Assembly (NCBI RefSeq): GCF_047948215.1
Contig: NC_134464.1
Coordinates: forward strand, 7,388,001 to 7,452,000
Reading direction: 5' to 3'
Origin: Lycorma delicatula
Taxonomy: Eukaryota; Arthropoda; Insecta; Hemiptera; Fulgoridae
Length of the DNA stretch: 64,000 nucleotides
The notes below the pieces were generated by a model. The model saw only the letters and a list, made by a program, of their open reading frames with translations. It had not been told where the DNA came from and ran no database searches. This document shows positions 24,978 through 37,045 of the stretch, one piece after another; position 1 is the stretch's first letter; the number at the start of each line of letters is the position of its first letter. A program made the translations under genes and the position numbers.

Positions 24978-25065
24978 GGCAGAATGATACCTCTCGGCCT
25001 TTCATCCGGAGATCTCGGTCGTACATGGTGTTTTTCATACGCTAAAAATTTTCATTTTATATTAA
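24978..25065 (+). mobile_element. SINE-2 fragment
   Basis: CTCGGCCTTTCATCCGGAGA, then CTCGGTCGTACATGGTGTTT and TTCATACGCTAAAAATTTTC. The B-box has lost its central bases. It lies just outside the probable right end of the mariner at 23.7-24.9 kb. Confidence 0.75.
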
Positions 25066-26424
25066 CAAGCTTCTTTGTAAGCTTAAACAAAAATACCTTT
25101 TTGGGGTTCTGTATCGATACAAAGTTTTCTAAATCTTCTGGTCTCTAATCGCACATTCTTAGTTATCTCTGTAAATTTTAATTTCTGTCGATTTTCGATT
25201 TCTTTTCCTTTTGAATTATATTACAAAATATAATTTTTGATATTTTTCTAACTTTGATGTATCTGTAGTAATACTGAACAAAAGTATACTTTTTCTTACA
25301 ATCTAAATAATAATTTTCATTTAAAGATCACCCGTTAAAAATAGAGAATAAATGTTAAAATATCACTAATCACTAAGATAAGACGTTACTTAATATTAAT
25401 GTAAATATTACTCGTTAAATTTTAGAATTTAAATTCCCACACAGTGCTAGACCGGCGACTGGCTTCTTGCTACTCTCCCTGAATCAGTTCTTGAGCCGTG
25501 TTAAGAATATGTAACGGTGTTGAAGTTTAAAAAGAACTTACATGTGATCGGTAAAATGAAAATTGATTTCTAGCTGCTTTATTACATCCATTTTGTCAAA
25601 ACTTTTGTTTAGCGGGTGTGTTTTTTCTATAGAAGTTTTCTAGAATGGGTTTTAATATTCGATTTTTACGATTACTTGATCCTTGTTACAGTTTTATCAT
25701 TATTATATTATCTTTTCCTGTATCTTTGTATTTTTTTAAACTATTTCTTTTTATCTGATTGATTGGAGTTTTTTCTTGTCCATGATTTGTTAGATTCCAT
25801 TCATTTTTTTTTTTTTTGGTTCGTATTTTTAATTTTTTCAAGGTATTTTACTACTGTTGTTATTAGGTCCTACATTTCCATTCGTCCTTAAACAAAGGCT
25901 AGGTGGTTAATGTTTATACATTTATTTGAATTTTTTATTCTTGCTATTATACTTGTATGTTAAAATCTATTTTAAATGTCGTATGATTTTTTTTTAACAT
26001 TTTACATTAAATGATTAACTTAGTTAAGGAAGCAATATTATTAAGTAGGTAAATGTTATACCAAAGTTACATGAAGTTTAACCTCTTTTTTAGCAAACGT
26101 GAGTACAAAAATATTTATTAATATATCGTTGGAAAGCCAATCAATCTACCATTTTTTTTTTTTACATTGCTTCAGTAAGCAATGTTCAATAAACATCATC
26201 TGCAATAAGCTATGTTTAACCTTAAAAACAATACCTTTGTTTTTCTGGTTTTTTTTTTGGTTTTTTTATTACCTTAAAAATAAGAGTCATATCCGCTATA
26301 AAAAATCCAAATGCATTCACTTCAATTTTCCTCATTTGTACTTGATCCAGAAAATAATTCAACTATGAACAGAAAAAGAATAACAGAATCGGTAAAAAAA
26401 AGAAAATAGAAAGAAAATAACTTT
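25066..26424. other. Non-coding, no gene seen
   Basis: T-rich DNA with many homopolymer runs. The plus frame at 26099-26368 is rich in Phe/Leu/Ile because of T runs and is not supported. Confidence 0.6.
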
Positions 26425-26631
26425 TTAATTTCCCGACTATAGTTCTATTGCTGCTTCATAACTATAAAGAGAAGTACGATCGGTCCAAAATGTAAAAAAA
26501 AAAAGTTATAAAGATTTCGGGAAGATGTATGCATAAATATACTTACCTTATTTTTATTTGTTTATTGTTATATTTTTTTTTTATTCAACTAAATTCGGCT
26601 CAACATTAATTCTTCGAAAGTGGCTTAAAGA

Positions 26632-26687
<56 letters not shown>

Positions 26688-26915
26688 CTTTGACAGCATT
26701 AGATTTTGGATAAAATTAAAAAAAGGGAAGGTAGTTTTCACTATATTAAATTTTGGTCTTTTTGTATACTGGTCGTAGAAAGTTGAGCTTCAGTAGAATG
26801 AAATTTAAAAGTTATTTAGCATCCCAAAATTTTAAGTCAATCAGATCCGGGATGAGGGATATCCAACATTATTTCAAAACACCCGTTTTTTGTTTCGATA
26901 TCGAAAATCAGTCGG
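26425..26915 (+). repeat. Dispersed repeat R1, copy next to Merlin
   Basis: ATTTCCCGACTATAGTTCTA TTGCTGC, then AAAGTTATAAAGATTTCGG and GATCCGGGATGAGGGATATC CAACATTATTTC, correspond block by block to 16070-16560. It contains an internal (TA)n(GA)n microsatellite (26631-26688). It stops at the Merlin left end, so the Merlin may have landed in it. Confidence 0.6.
26631..26688 (+). repeat. (TA)n(GA)n microsatellite
   Basis: A TA run of about 13 units turning into a GA run of about 14 units. Confidence 0.97.
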
Positions 26916-26919
26916 GTAC

Positions 26920-27034
26920 TTTTTCGGGAAATGCCCGTCACAAAAATTAAGATTTTTTTTTTAATCGGTACAAAGTAACATATTCTACAATTATTACGTA
27001 AAATTAAGCAGAAGAAATGATGGTAAAATGATAA
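26920..27034 (+). repeat. Merlin left TIR
   Basis: Inverted partner of 28701-28809. It includes the T-rich TTAAGATTTTTTTTTTAATC segment and the inner GCAGAAGAAATGATGG block. Confidence 0.83.
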
Positions 27035-27138
27035 ATACATAAAAGATACTTTTTAATGCAGTATTTAGTATTAATGATATAAAATCCAATGTAGTGTAAA
27101 TGTAGCACAAAACTGCAATAATTATTAAACACTTTTTG

Positions 27139-27289
<151 letters not shown>

Positions 27290-27384
27290 GGGTGTGGAGA
27301 GGTGTGTGTGTTTATTATGCGTGATTGCAATACAGAATATATAAAATAATAATTGAATAATTTATTTCTAAAATTCACTAGTAT

Positions 27385-28263
27385 GTTGCAGCACTAATTC
27401 AAATAAATCTTCTTCATCCCTATATCTGTGATGCTGTAAGAATTCACAAATATAAGTATACATCAGTTCTTTCGAGGTGCCCTTTTCTTTTTTGTTACGT
27501 TATTTGAAACACATCCGTAAATTTTCATAATTTTGTGTATGTACTCCGGTCTGGATATCCACGAAATTCTCCGAATGATTACACTGTAAAATGTTGAGAG
27601 TTATAGCCGTATAATTTGGGAATATCTTCATAAGATTTCAAATTCTCGGATATAATTAAAGAACCTTCTACAATGCAAATTTTAATATCAAGCAAAATAT
27701 ATTTTTTTCGACCCGGTACAGCATACGTGAAACATTCTCTTGTTACTCTGCATATACCTCTGAAAATCTATCGATTCGGCAGAACTCTTCCTCGATTATA
27801 CTTTCGCTTGGAAAAACCGGATTCATCTATTTCGACAGTCACGCCCTTTTCTCCTATTTTCTGTGGGTTTTTTAACAAATTATCAGCACAAAATTCACGC
27901 AAGTAATTCTTATAGTTAGTTGTACTTTCCGTTTCCATTTGCAGTTCTTTCAAACAGAATTTCGTAGTTGTGTACTCATTAACCCGACAATAATTATATA
28001 TAAACGGTATTACTTTTTCCAAAGGTAAATGAATTTCTTATAGCCGTGTAATAAAGGAATTTACTGACGGCAGCTTTATTACACACCCGTCCGATTCTCT
28101 TTGCGGTAAATTGTAATTTCACATTAGTTCTTTTACAAACTCTTGTTTCACGTAAAACTTTCTTTGCTGGCAAAGAAGTTAACTCTGTCTTTTCTTTACT
28201 GTCATCAATAATTCGAACAAGCGATAAAAAAGTTTGCGGCTCCATAACTGTTGCGTTTGCCAA
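27385..28263 (-). pseudogene. Merlin transposase, inactivated
   Basis: The frame starts near 28245 (MEPQTFLSLVRIIDDS), followed by VLRETRVCKRTNVKLQF. It shifts near 28010 and continues with NYKNYLREFCADNLL and KIGEKGVTVEIDESGFSKRK (27800-27860), the family's first catalytic block. It reads YNRGRVLPNR and then a stop where relatives have Trp (WVFGG). Later pieces are SENLKSYEDIPKLYGYNSQH (the catalytic SD appears as SE), a shifted ENFVD block, VHTQNYENL and the GTSKELMYTYICEFL tail near 27440. At least one stop, two frameshifts and one active-site change make it non-functional. Confidence 0.87.
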
Positions 28264-28466
28264 AAATAGAAAAATTTATGTTATATATCAAACAGAAAAT
28301 TTATATTTTTTGTACATCTAAAGAAAGACACAGCGTTAGTTTTATTCATACCTAAGCTAAGGTCTAGTATTGGAATCGTTTGCAAGAAAAAAAATAACCC
28401 GATAGCTTCTGTAGTCGGTTAGTTTTTTGATGGTGCCGCAAACGTTATATTGAAATAAGAAAATAA

Positions 28467-28595
28467 GTAAATAAAATTATAAATATGATCTAATCAAGCT
28501 TAACCTACGGTCGGTTCGCTCGCTAGTCAAGGTTAGCAAGGGAAGCGAGCGTAGGTAAAGTTTTATTAGATTATATTTATAATTTTATTTATTAC
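28467..28595. repeat. Short palindromic element (relative of 34.3-34.8 kb)
   Basis: GTAAATAAAATTATAAATAT...AACCTACGGTCGG..CGCTCGCTA is mirrored by GAAGCGAGCGTAGG..ATTATATTTATAATTTTATT TATTAC. The core CTCGCTTCGCTCG / AACCTTGACTA words also occur in the larger palindrome at 34321-34772. It lies within the Merlin, between the transposase start and the right TIR, and is presumably a later insertion. Confidence 0.8.
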
Positions 28596-28700
28596 AAACT
28601 TATAATTTTATTGCAAACATAATTATCAGCAGACAAAGATAAACAAATGCCCTCAACGGATAAGAAACTGGTCTCATCGATCTTGTAAAGACCTTGACTC

Positions 28701-28809
28701 TTATCATTTTACCATCATTTCTTCTGCTTAATTTTACCTAATAATTATAGTATATTTTTTATCGATTAAAAAAAAAATCTTATTTTTGGTGGCAGACATT
28801 TTTCGAAAC
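28701..28809 (-). repeat. Merlin right TIR
   Basis: TTATCATTTTACCATCATTT CTTCTGCTTAATTTTACC, then GATTAAAAAAAAAATCTTAT. It mirrors the left end. Confidence 0.83.
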
Positions 28810-29597
28810 GGTACCTCTTGTTGGCCAAATTATATGAAATTGCACAAATATTTGACTATATATAATTTATAAAATAGTTATTTTATAAATACTTTTTACA
28901 ATTTAATAATTAGTTTTCTAATCGTCCATTATATTATGTCATTTAGAATAATATTTTAATACCGCTAGCATTTTAAGGATATATACTTTGATTTAAATTT
29001 ATTTACTTTTTATTAAGTAATGAAATTAATCGTCTGAACTTTGATAACCAAAATTCGATTACAGAATGAATCCTTACATGATGTGAGTACACCCCCTACA
29101 TTCATTAAAGGTTTTCCTTTAATTAATTAGTGGATACCAATCTGTTTTCACAACTTAAAGTTTATCCGTTGTTAATTGATTTTGTCATACGTTCAAATTG
29201 CATTTTCTATTGTTAATTTTAGTACAAAGGAGTAACACGTAAAGTAATTAATTTTGTTTAATAACTTGTATGTACATACATAAAACTTAACATTTTACCC
29301 GTTAACCTTAATACAGTTAACAAGTTTTGCGTTTATATTTTTTTAAAGTGAATTTTTCATTTAATAACTAATAATATGTAATTTTCTTTAATTATTACTT
29401 TCGTTAAGAAAATAAGAATTTTTAAGATTCTATCGATCTTCGATGTAAATTTGTGATATGAATTATAAAGGTAGACGTACTAGGACGAAATATCGATAAA
29501 ATTAAATCATTATAAGACTTAAGTTTGCAAATTTAAAGATAAAAATTGTACTTTAACGAACAAAATGTACGCCTTTTAAAAATGAAGGGCGTAAGAT

Positions 29598-30101
29598 TTG
29601 TGTCAAACTAGTGATTCCTATCTCTCACTTCCCCCTACCGATATTAACATCCACCGTAATTTAGCATTTAAAAGAAAATACTATTTTAAAGAATATCGTA
29701 ATATATGTGCAATAAATATAACCAGAAATAAAGTAAACGGATACGTGAGAATAGATCACAAAAAAATCAAAAAAGTTGCTGATCATATCAACTCTGAATG
29801 AAGAGATAAAATCTTTAGACAGGGAAAAAGATTCCGCACTACCAAGCAAATAAGCGCTGCGCTATCGTCAAGCGATAATCTTGCACTGCTTTCATCGAAA
29901 AAAATTGAAAGTAATAATACAGAGAACGATATAGAAATTTTACGTCTTGTTTACAAAAACGATGAGACTATAATCGATCAAGAGTATAAATTAATATTAA
30001 ATTTTCTCACAGCGATAGATATTTCAAAAATATATTCCCGAAAAACGAATTTGGTAAAGTACGCTTTGTTTGTGATCGTTTATAGTTTCTCAAATATGTA
30101 A
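29598..30101 (+). pseudogene. Unrecognised frame with one internal stop
   Basis: One frame runs from about 29598 to a TAA near 30100 with a single TGA at 29802-29804. Words include DHKKIKKVADHINSE before the stop, then FRQGKRFRTTKQISAALSSS and NTENDIEILRLVYKNDETII. The second half has protein-like composition (charged and polar, few simple runs). About 165 residues in total. No family was recognised and no splice sites are convincing. It may be a decayed gene or transposon ORF, or a chance frame. Confidence 0.3.
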
Positions 30102-31204
30102 ACCCAACAATAATTTAGAGACGTATATTAAAAATAAAGAGTCATATCGTTTGTTTAATTTCATCAATATCCACACACTCGATCATCGGTATACAAGACA
30201 TACTCATAAATATAGACATATTCACATATAAGACATATTCACATAAATACATGCGGTGTACTCCAGACAAGCCTATCTCAATTTTTTTTTAAATTATTTT
30301 GTTTAGGATAATTAATAGCGCTCAGCTTTGCCGAATATGTACAACAGCTATAAGGCTCATACTTTAATTATTGGATAAGAATGAAGTCGCTAGCTGGACT
30401 GGTAAAAAGGTAGAATCAAAGATCCTTACCGGTGATCAAGAAAGGTGTTCTGAGAGTAACAATAGAATCTAATTAATTCGATGTAAACATTAAAAAAAAT
30501 ATAAGCACGAGAGTGATCATTTTGGGTTAGGAACGGACTTGAGATGAATAAGTCCAAAAATATATTAGAATTGAATTTCCTTCTAGTTACCTAGATTTCT
30601 CGGAATACTTGTAATTAGGAAGGTTCCGTCTTTAAAAAATTATTTTGGATGAGAAATTCAATTACTTATGTAAAAAACAGTATTGTTTTTCCTCTAAAGC
30701 TGCTACAGAACAAGGTAAGAATTGTTGAAAGAGTATCCTTACTTACCCCCATTTTTGGGGTCGCAAAGATGTTGCTGTCGTAGGTTCTCCTTACGTAGAG
30801 AATCTATGGAGAAGATTGCGTATGAACATATCTTCAGGTGAATCCATAGGTTAGCGACGTTATTATCCAGGCGATTAGTGACGACCCCCATAGTGTGACT
30901 GGAATTTTGTGGGGCCTTTAAAAACCGAGTTGAGAGTATCTGTAACACTTTTACTCAAGAACCGGCTAAAGAAGTGGGAAGATGTAAAAGGGAAAAATGA
31001 AAACCTTAAAATCTTCTATACGTAATTTTATTTGTATCATATATAAGAATAAAATGCCGTTTACAAACTACCTTATAACGATTATACCATAAAAATATTT
31101 TTTCCTTCAAATTTTGTCTATCCTGTTGCAAGTATGCTATCTCGGGGGAGTCTTTTCCTGAAGTTCCTTGTAATATTTACTCGTAATACTTAATACTCTT
31201 AATA
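30102..31204. other. Non-coding, no gene seen
   Basis: A somewhat GC-richer patch at 30730-30920 has a 69-codon minus frame without recognisable domain. The rest is AT-rich. Confidence 0.5.
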
Positions 31205-31465
31205 CATGTCTTGTATAGACATGCTTTTACATAAGCCACAATTTTGTCGGCGTGATAAATAAACTTTTCCATTTCTTTCAGCCTGTATCTGGTCATAATT
31301 ATTTATTTCCACAAAACAGGAAGCGTTTTCTTTTGAAATAGTTTCATTTTTTCTTTTTTGTATTTTTAAACTTGATTTTTTGTATAATTATTGCGATTAG
31401 AAAATATTTTTTACATATCGATTTATATATTTTTAGATAAATTTTAACAAAATTAAAAAAATAAT
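31205..31465 (+). repeat. Direct repeat D1, first copy
   Basis: TGTATAGACATGCTTTTACA, CACAAAACAGGAAGCG and TTTCTTTTTTGTATTTTTAA ACTT recur in order at 33385-33640. No coding content was recognised. Confidence 0.85.
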
Positions 31466-32485
31466 TTTTTATAAATAATAATTTTTTCAGAAATGTTCCT
31501 TTTAAATTCGTCAGTACTTTGAGGTTTAGTTTTTAGAATCTACTTTTTTTAAAGTTACTACAAAAAGTAGTATTACGGACTAAAAATCTGAAGATAGTAC
31601 CGATCGTGGAATATTTCCATTTCTTGAGGTGACGTAGTTTCCAAGCAATAATTGAATTATAACAACAAAAATGAAGTAGTGCGGTCTGTTGAACTGACTT
31701 ATTTAAATGAAGGTGAATTAGTTAACGTTATTTTTATAACATCGATGTACGAGTTACAGTAACAGTTATTGCAGGATCATCCTCATTTTCGATGAAGTAC
31801 GATCCAGTAATTTCCTAGAGTTAGACGGCATACTTACTAAACATTGATATTTTTTTGTGTTCATCTGATTGTGATTTTCTAACGCATAGTATTGGAATTT
31901 TTTTCATTTAAGTAAAAATTTGCTCCATCTGATATCCAAAATTTGAAAAAAACTTTGGTATTTTCAGTCAAATAAGAAAACTTATAAAATAGTATTTTCA
32001 CAATTCTCAAGTGTTGAAAGTTCAACTCTTACTATTTATATTAGTAAATAATCAACTTTTTTAACAATACGCATCGTAAATTTGTACGGGATCTTTACAA
32101 AGGGTACACGGAAACTATCTCAGATCATGTTAACGTAATGTACCTTTTCCAAGAACTATGTGACCGACTTTACTCAAATCTTTACCGGTTAAACTGTGCA
32201 TTGTTTTCAACACTATAACACAACAACAGTTTTGTAAAATATTAACCGGTTACGGAAAAAAATATTAGAAACTACCTATGCAACATTTTTTTTTGCAACA
32301 GCATTCATAAAAATTCTTACAAGCAATTTTCGGACATAAATGTCTGTGTTAAAATTGTGGTCTTAATGAGATGAGTGTGTCTGAAAAGTTTCATTCAAAT
32401 AGCCCAAATAGTTTTTGAGTAGAATTACATTATGTAGTAAAAAATTAGTTTTTCAGAAAACGACCGAAAACTAAATCCTCTTACC

Positions 32486-32664
32486 TTATTCCTTACATTC
32501 GTGTAGCAAAACTGAATTTTCTTCATCCTCATCTGAATTATTTTCTAATTTTCTTTTTAATTGCTTCCTTCTTCTAGTTTCACGTTCATATTTTGATATT
32601 TTAGTTTCACAGACTCGCATTCGCTCCTTGTCTAAGCGTTTCTTTGCCTCGACCGTATGATACT
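32486..32664 (-). CDS. Exon-like basic/acidic segment of unknown gene, probably 3' coding exon
   Basis: After TTTAATACAG the minus strand reads YHTVEAKKRLDKERMRVCET, KISKYERETRRRKQLKRKLE and NNSDEDEENSVLLHECKE, then TAA. It is a 59-residue charged segment, predicted mostly helical (coiled-coil or basic region), ending in an acidic tail. Entry is phase 1. Two donor-like sites (T|GTAAGG and AAG|GTAAGAG) overlap the stop, so the exon could also continue. Its phase does not match 34907-34975 directly, so any shared gene needs another exon between. Not recognised. Confidence 0.5.
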
Positions 32665-33384
32665 CTGTATTAAATCCAATTTAATTCCGATATAGTCTAT
32701 TATTTGGAACTTAAACACTTAATCTTGATTATATGATGCTACTAGAACATATATGTACCTTTCATCACAAAAATTCTCTTGAGAAATCTGGACCAAATGA
32801 CATTGTTAAAACTCTCGTTTTGTTTCGAGTCTTATCATGAAAGCGCTTAGAAACAGGGGGCAGAAAAATTCTTGAATTTTGGTTTGATAACATCCACGAC
32901 TGGTTTAAGAACCACAATTTTATGTATATAAATTTTACCAGAAGCCTGAACCTTTCTAAATGGAAACCATGCGTCTAAGCACATTCCATGAAATGGAGCT
33001 TAATCCGTTGATTTTGGATGAAAGCGTGCAGTCATTTTTTGACGTCTAAAATATAATCGACATATAATGATATTTATATCAATTTATTCATAAAAATAAT
33101 CAAAAAATGTTAAAAATTAGTTTCCGTCTTTCCGGATTCCCCAAAACAGTAACTCTTAAAAGCTTCAATAATTAAGAGCGTTCTTGTTGATGTTTCTTTG
33201 AACATTTTTGATCCAGATTTTCACAAGATCATGACCACAAAGATTATAGTGTTGGCGAAAATGATTACATAGGGGTGACATGGGCGTAGTCACAATTTGT
33301 GTTATACGATATCACAGAACATATGTTATGCATCGATCCACCGCTTCATTTTAAACGAATGACAACAATCTGGCTATGTAGTGA

Positions 33385-33640
33385 TACATGTATAGACATG
33401 CTTTTACGTAAGCTACAATTTACCCGGCATGATAAATCAAATTTTCCATTTCTTTCAAACCGTATCTGATCTTAATTATTTATTTCCACAAAACAGGAAG
33501 CGTTTTGAAATAGTTTAGTTTTTCTTTTTTGTATTTTTAAACTTAATACAGGTTTTTGTACAATTATTTTGATAAGAAAATATTTTTTACATATTGTTTT
33601 ATATATTTTAGATGAATTTTAAAAAAATAAATATATTTCA
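33385..33640 (+). repeat. Direct repeat D1, second copy
   Basis: Second copy, about 2.18 kb downstream in the same orientation, about 85% similar by eye with small gaps. It ends shortly before TTTTTCAG (33672) and a short open stretch encoding NKETRINFFSSQLLEDLI, which may be a chance frame. Confidence 0.85.
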
Positions 33641-34320
33641 AGACGAATGATTTTTTTCTAAATTGTGTTTTTCAGATGACAGTAATAAAGAAACAAGAAT
33701 TAATTTTTTCTCTTCACAATTATTAGAAGATTTGATTTTAAAAAAACAAATTATTAAGCTGTTTTACTGATGGAGGATGAACAACACATAGTACAAGGTA
33801 TGTACAAAAATATGGTACTTGTAATTAAAAACTAATCCTAAATTGCTACGTTTTCTAACAAAATCATTTTTAATTTCTTTTTTTTTTTTAATCACTTTAA
33901 TGATTTTGTCTCCAAACTGTATTTTTATTCTTAATATATATATATATAAATTAAATTATTTATTTTAGCATCCACCTCTCAGGTTTATTGAATAATTATA
34001 TTTATATTATTATATATTATAGTATTAAATTTCAAAGTGTTAACGCAAACATTATTTAAATTTGCTTTTATTTTCTCGTGATTTATATTGTTAGGTAAGT
34101 AAATAGATTATACTAACAGGTAATATAACAGGAAATGTGTGTGTTCGCGCGCTGTGTATTCAACATCAGAGGACTAGCTATATTTAAGGAATGCATTCCA
34201 TAGGTTAAAAAAAAGAAAAATTTTCTAAAAAATATAGTTCTGAAAATCTTTTGTTTTCGAGTTATCGTTAATAATACGGTTCCATCAGATTCAGTTTAAA
34301 TAATAATAGTAAAGTCTGTT

Positions 34321-34772
34321 CGGTACTTACGTATTAACGCCACCGCAGCTAAGCTTTATTTAAAAACAAAGTAGTCAATCGGATTTCGGTGGAAAATGAA
34401 CAGTCTCTTTATTAATTTTAATAAATGGTTATTTATATTTATTTATTTTATAAATATAATTTAACCAAACTTAATCTACACTCGCTTCGCTCGATAACCT
34501 TGACTAATTAACAGGAGTGTTTTGATTATTTAAATAATAAATAATTGCAATAATTACTGAATTTATTAAATAAATACTCAAAATTCGATGTTAATTAGAC
34601 AAGGTTAGCAAGCGAAGCGAGCGTAGGTTAAGTTTGGTTAAATTATATTTATAAGCTAAATAAATATAAATAACCATTAATAAAGAGACTGTTCATTTTC
34701 CACCGAAATCGGATTGACTACTTTGTTTTTAAATAAAGCTGTAGCTGCGGTGGCGTTAATACGTAAGTACCG
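34321..34772. repeat. Near-perfect 452-bp palindromic foldback element
   Basis: The left half starts CGGTACTTACGTATTAACGC CACCGC and the right half ends with its complement. Symmetry continues through TCGGATTTCGGTGGAAAATG and CACTCGCTTCGCTCG to the centre near 34547 (ATTGCAAT), with no spacer and only scattered mismatches. TCTGTT flanks both sides (34315-34320 and 34773-34778), a probable target duplication. There is no open frame of note. A transcript would form a single long hairpin. Confidence 0.9.
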
Positions 34773-34906
34773 TCTGTTCTTTATATTAATAATATTTAAT
34801 GTGTTCATTTGTTGCTTTTTGATTAAGATGAGAAAATTTTAAATGATTGTTTTATATATATATATATATAAATTAAACTTACTTATTTACTGAAAATTTT
34901 CCTTAC

Positions 34907-34975
34907 CTCTTCTTCACTTTCCTTTTCCAGTATTTGTGGATCTACTCTTAATAATAATTGATTTGTATCACCGAT
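34907..34975 (-). CDS. Exon-like 69-nt segment of unknown gene
   Basis: On the minus strand a TTTCTTAATTACAG acceptor, then IGDTNQLLLRVDPQILEKES EEE and GAG|GTAAGG, a consensus donor. It is exactly 23 codons, phase 0 at both ends, with an acidic C-terminal half. Strong splice signals on both sides of an open, charged segment suggest a real internal exon. The gene is not recognised. Confidence 0.45.
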
Positions 34976-35584
34976 CTGTAATTAAGAAATTTGTAATTAT
35001 ACAACAGTAAATTTATTAAGAAAATAATTTTGACGATTTAAATGTAATATGGAACAATAATTTAAATTTACCATTAGAAATATGTCACTTACAATAGAAC
35101 AAATATTTAATATTACTGATAGCAAATATATTTATTTTCTTTTGCTTTTTTCATCGATGCAAGTATGCTGTTGTACTATACATCAAGCAAGTGACATTCA
35201 ATCTTACTATTTACACACTATTCATCACACTGATTAGCTACGTAGTAGTAAGATTAACAGAAATTAATTCGGATTGCTGTTACACTTGTACCTCGGTTGC
35301 TTTCATGCATCAAACTCGTATAAGAACTACTGCAATAGTGCAATGCAACATATTAATATAATTCTTTCTGTCATTTATGTAGAGAATTATGGGTCTTCCT
35401 TTTAAAGTCCCGTTTCTGAAATTTGTTAATACTATCTCACATCTATTATGTTATTATTTTATCAACACTGATCACTACTGAAATTTATTTATAAGATATG
35501 TTGAATTTATTTATACAGATTGTAGATTATACGGTATTTGGAATGAATCCGTTTCTTTCATTCTTACAATATTTTAAACATGTC

Positions 35585-35699
35585 ATTCTTTATAAGCTTT
35601 AACTTGCTTTAGTTTAATCAAATCTTGCAACTGCTATATCTTTTGATCTATCGTATGAAAATAATGAAATTTGGTACACGTATGTAACTTCGATGACAA
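35585..35699 (+). repeat. Dispersed repeat R3, first copy
   Basis: CAAATCTTGCAACTGC, TCGTATGAAAATAATG, AAATTTGGTACACGTATGTA ACTTCGATG. These words recur at 51850-52090. It is joined directly to a SINE-1 copy. Confidence 0.75.
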
Positions 35700-35952
35700 T
35701 ACAATACTACGGTGTTAGAATTTGGATATGATGATGTGTATGAATGTAAATGTAGTTTGTACAGTCTTAGGTCGACCGTTCCTGAGATGTGTGGTTAATT
35801 GAAACCCAACCACTATAGAACACCGGTATCCACGATGTAATATTAAAATCCGTGTAAAAGTAACTGTCTTTATAAGGGTTTGAACCTTAGATCTCTCGTA
35901 TTTGAAATCAGCTGATTTTCAATGAAGAGTTCACCGCTAGATCAACGCGGTG
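35700..35952 (-). mobile_element. SINE-1 copy, 3'-truncated
   Basis: The minus-strand copy keeps the head (ATCAACGCGGTGGGT end) and the TGTGGTTAATTGAAACCCA block but lacks the GGAGGCTAAACAGG terminus. It joins directly onto another dispersed repeat (35585-35700) that is also present near 51.9 kb. Confidence 0.87.
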
Positions 35953-37045
35953 GGTGCAGTTTCAACATTATATTATCAATCGTACTTTAATTTCGTGTCC
36001 CACATGTGAATTGTTGAGTCTTTGATGGGCTTCCGCTAAATTACAAAATAGTCGTTTGTGGAATAAACTGTAAGTTACTGGACTCATATTTATATGGTTA
36101 AGACGCAACCAGTATGTCGACATGTTTGAACAGGTAATGTCGGATTTCTTTGCCTTCTATCAATGAGTAACTGCTAATTTTCTTGCAATTTCCTTGTAGA
36201 GATAAACCTCCTTTTCAGTTTATTATGTAAATATAGAATGTTCTGATTATAATATAGCATCCTTTTTATAAAAAAATTCTACTGTATGGCTGTAACAGAA
36301 AAGACTTTACATTATTTACCACTTGATGTGGTTTAAAGATGTTTTTAAGTTTTTACCGTAAGAAATAAAAGAAAATCGATTCAAATAAAGGATATTTTGA
36401 ATGATTTTGTGAATTTATTTTTCAATTTTATAAATATATTTTTTCTCGATATAGGTCATTATGGGCTACGTGAACAACTTTACGTGGGGTTTTAAATCTT
36501 TTTAATTTTTTACTCCGGTAATTTTTCATTTACGCCAAAGGGAGTTATTTTCTCACTCCAGACCATGCCAAGCGTGCGTTGACTTGTTTTATTAGATCTT
36601 GAAGCCCCCCCAGAAATCCTTTATTTATCTCAAAATGTGTTCTGGTACTTTGTTTCTTCATTGGTGATTTCTATTTCTTAGATATCTTTACGTACATTTT
36701 TTGAGTCTTGTGTCATTTATTCAAGAAATGTGACCGTAGAATGGGATTTGCGTTTTCAGATTATATCAGAGAGTTTTTCACAGTATGCGTGTAGATTTCC
36801 TGGTGGTCGGATAGGAGTATACATAATATATATATATAATATTATGATTTAATCGTAATTTCTTTTAATTTTTATTAGCCGATTTATTTATTATTTAGAA
36901 ATTTATCTACATTATTGAAATAACAAGGGTGTTAAGGTAAAAATTACAAGAATTGTGAAATGTCCATCGTTGGAGTAGCGTTTGGTAAATGCAGCTAATA
37001 ACAACCGGAAAAGTAAAAATTTGATTTAAGAAACATATTTGTTAC

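Larger units (their letters stand above)
34976..37045. other. Non-coding around a SINE-1 copy and repeat R3
   Basis: If the gustatory-receptor exon at 37 kb is real, this is downstream intron on the minus strand. No middle receptor exon was found. Confidence 0.5.
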
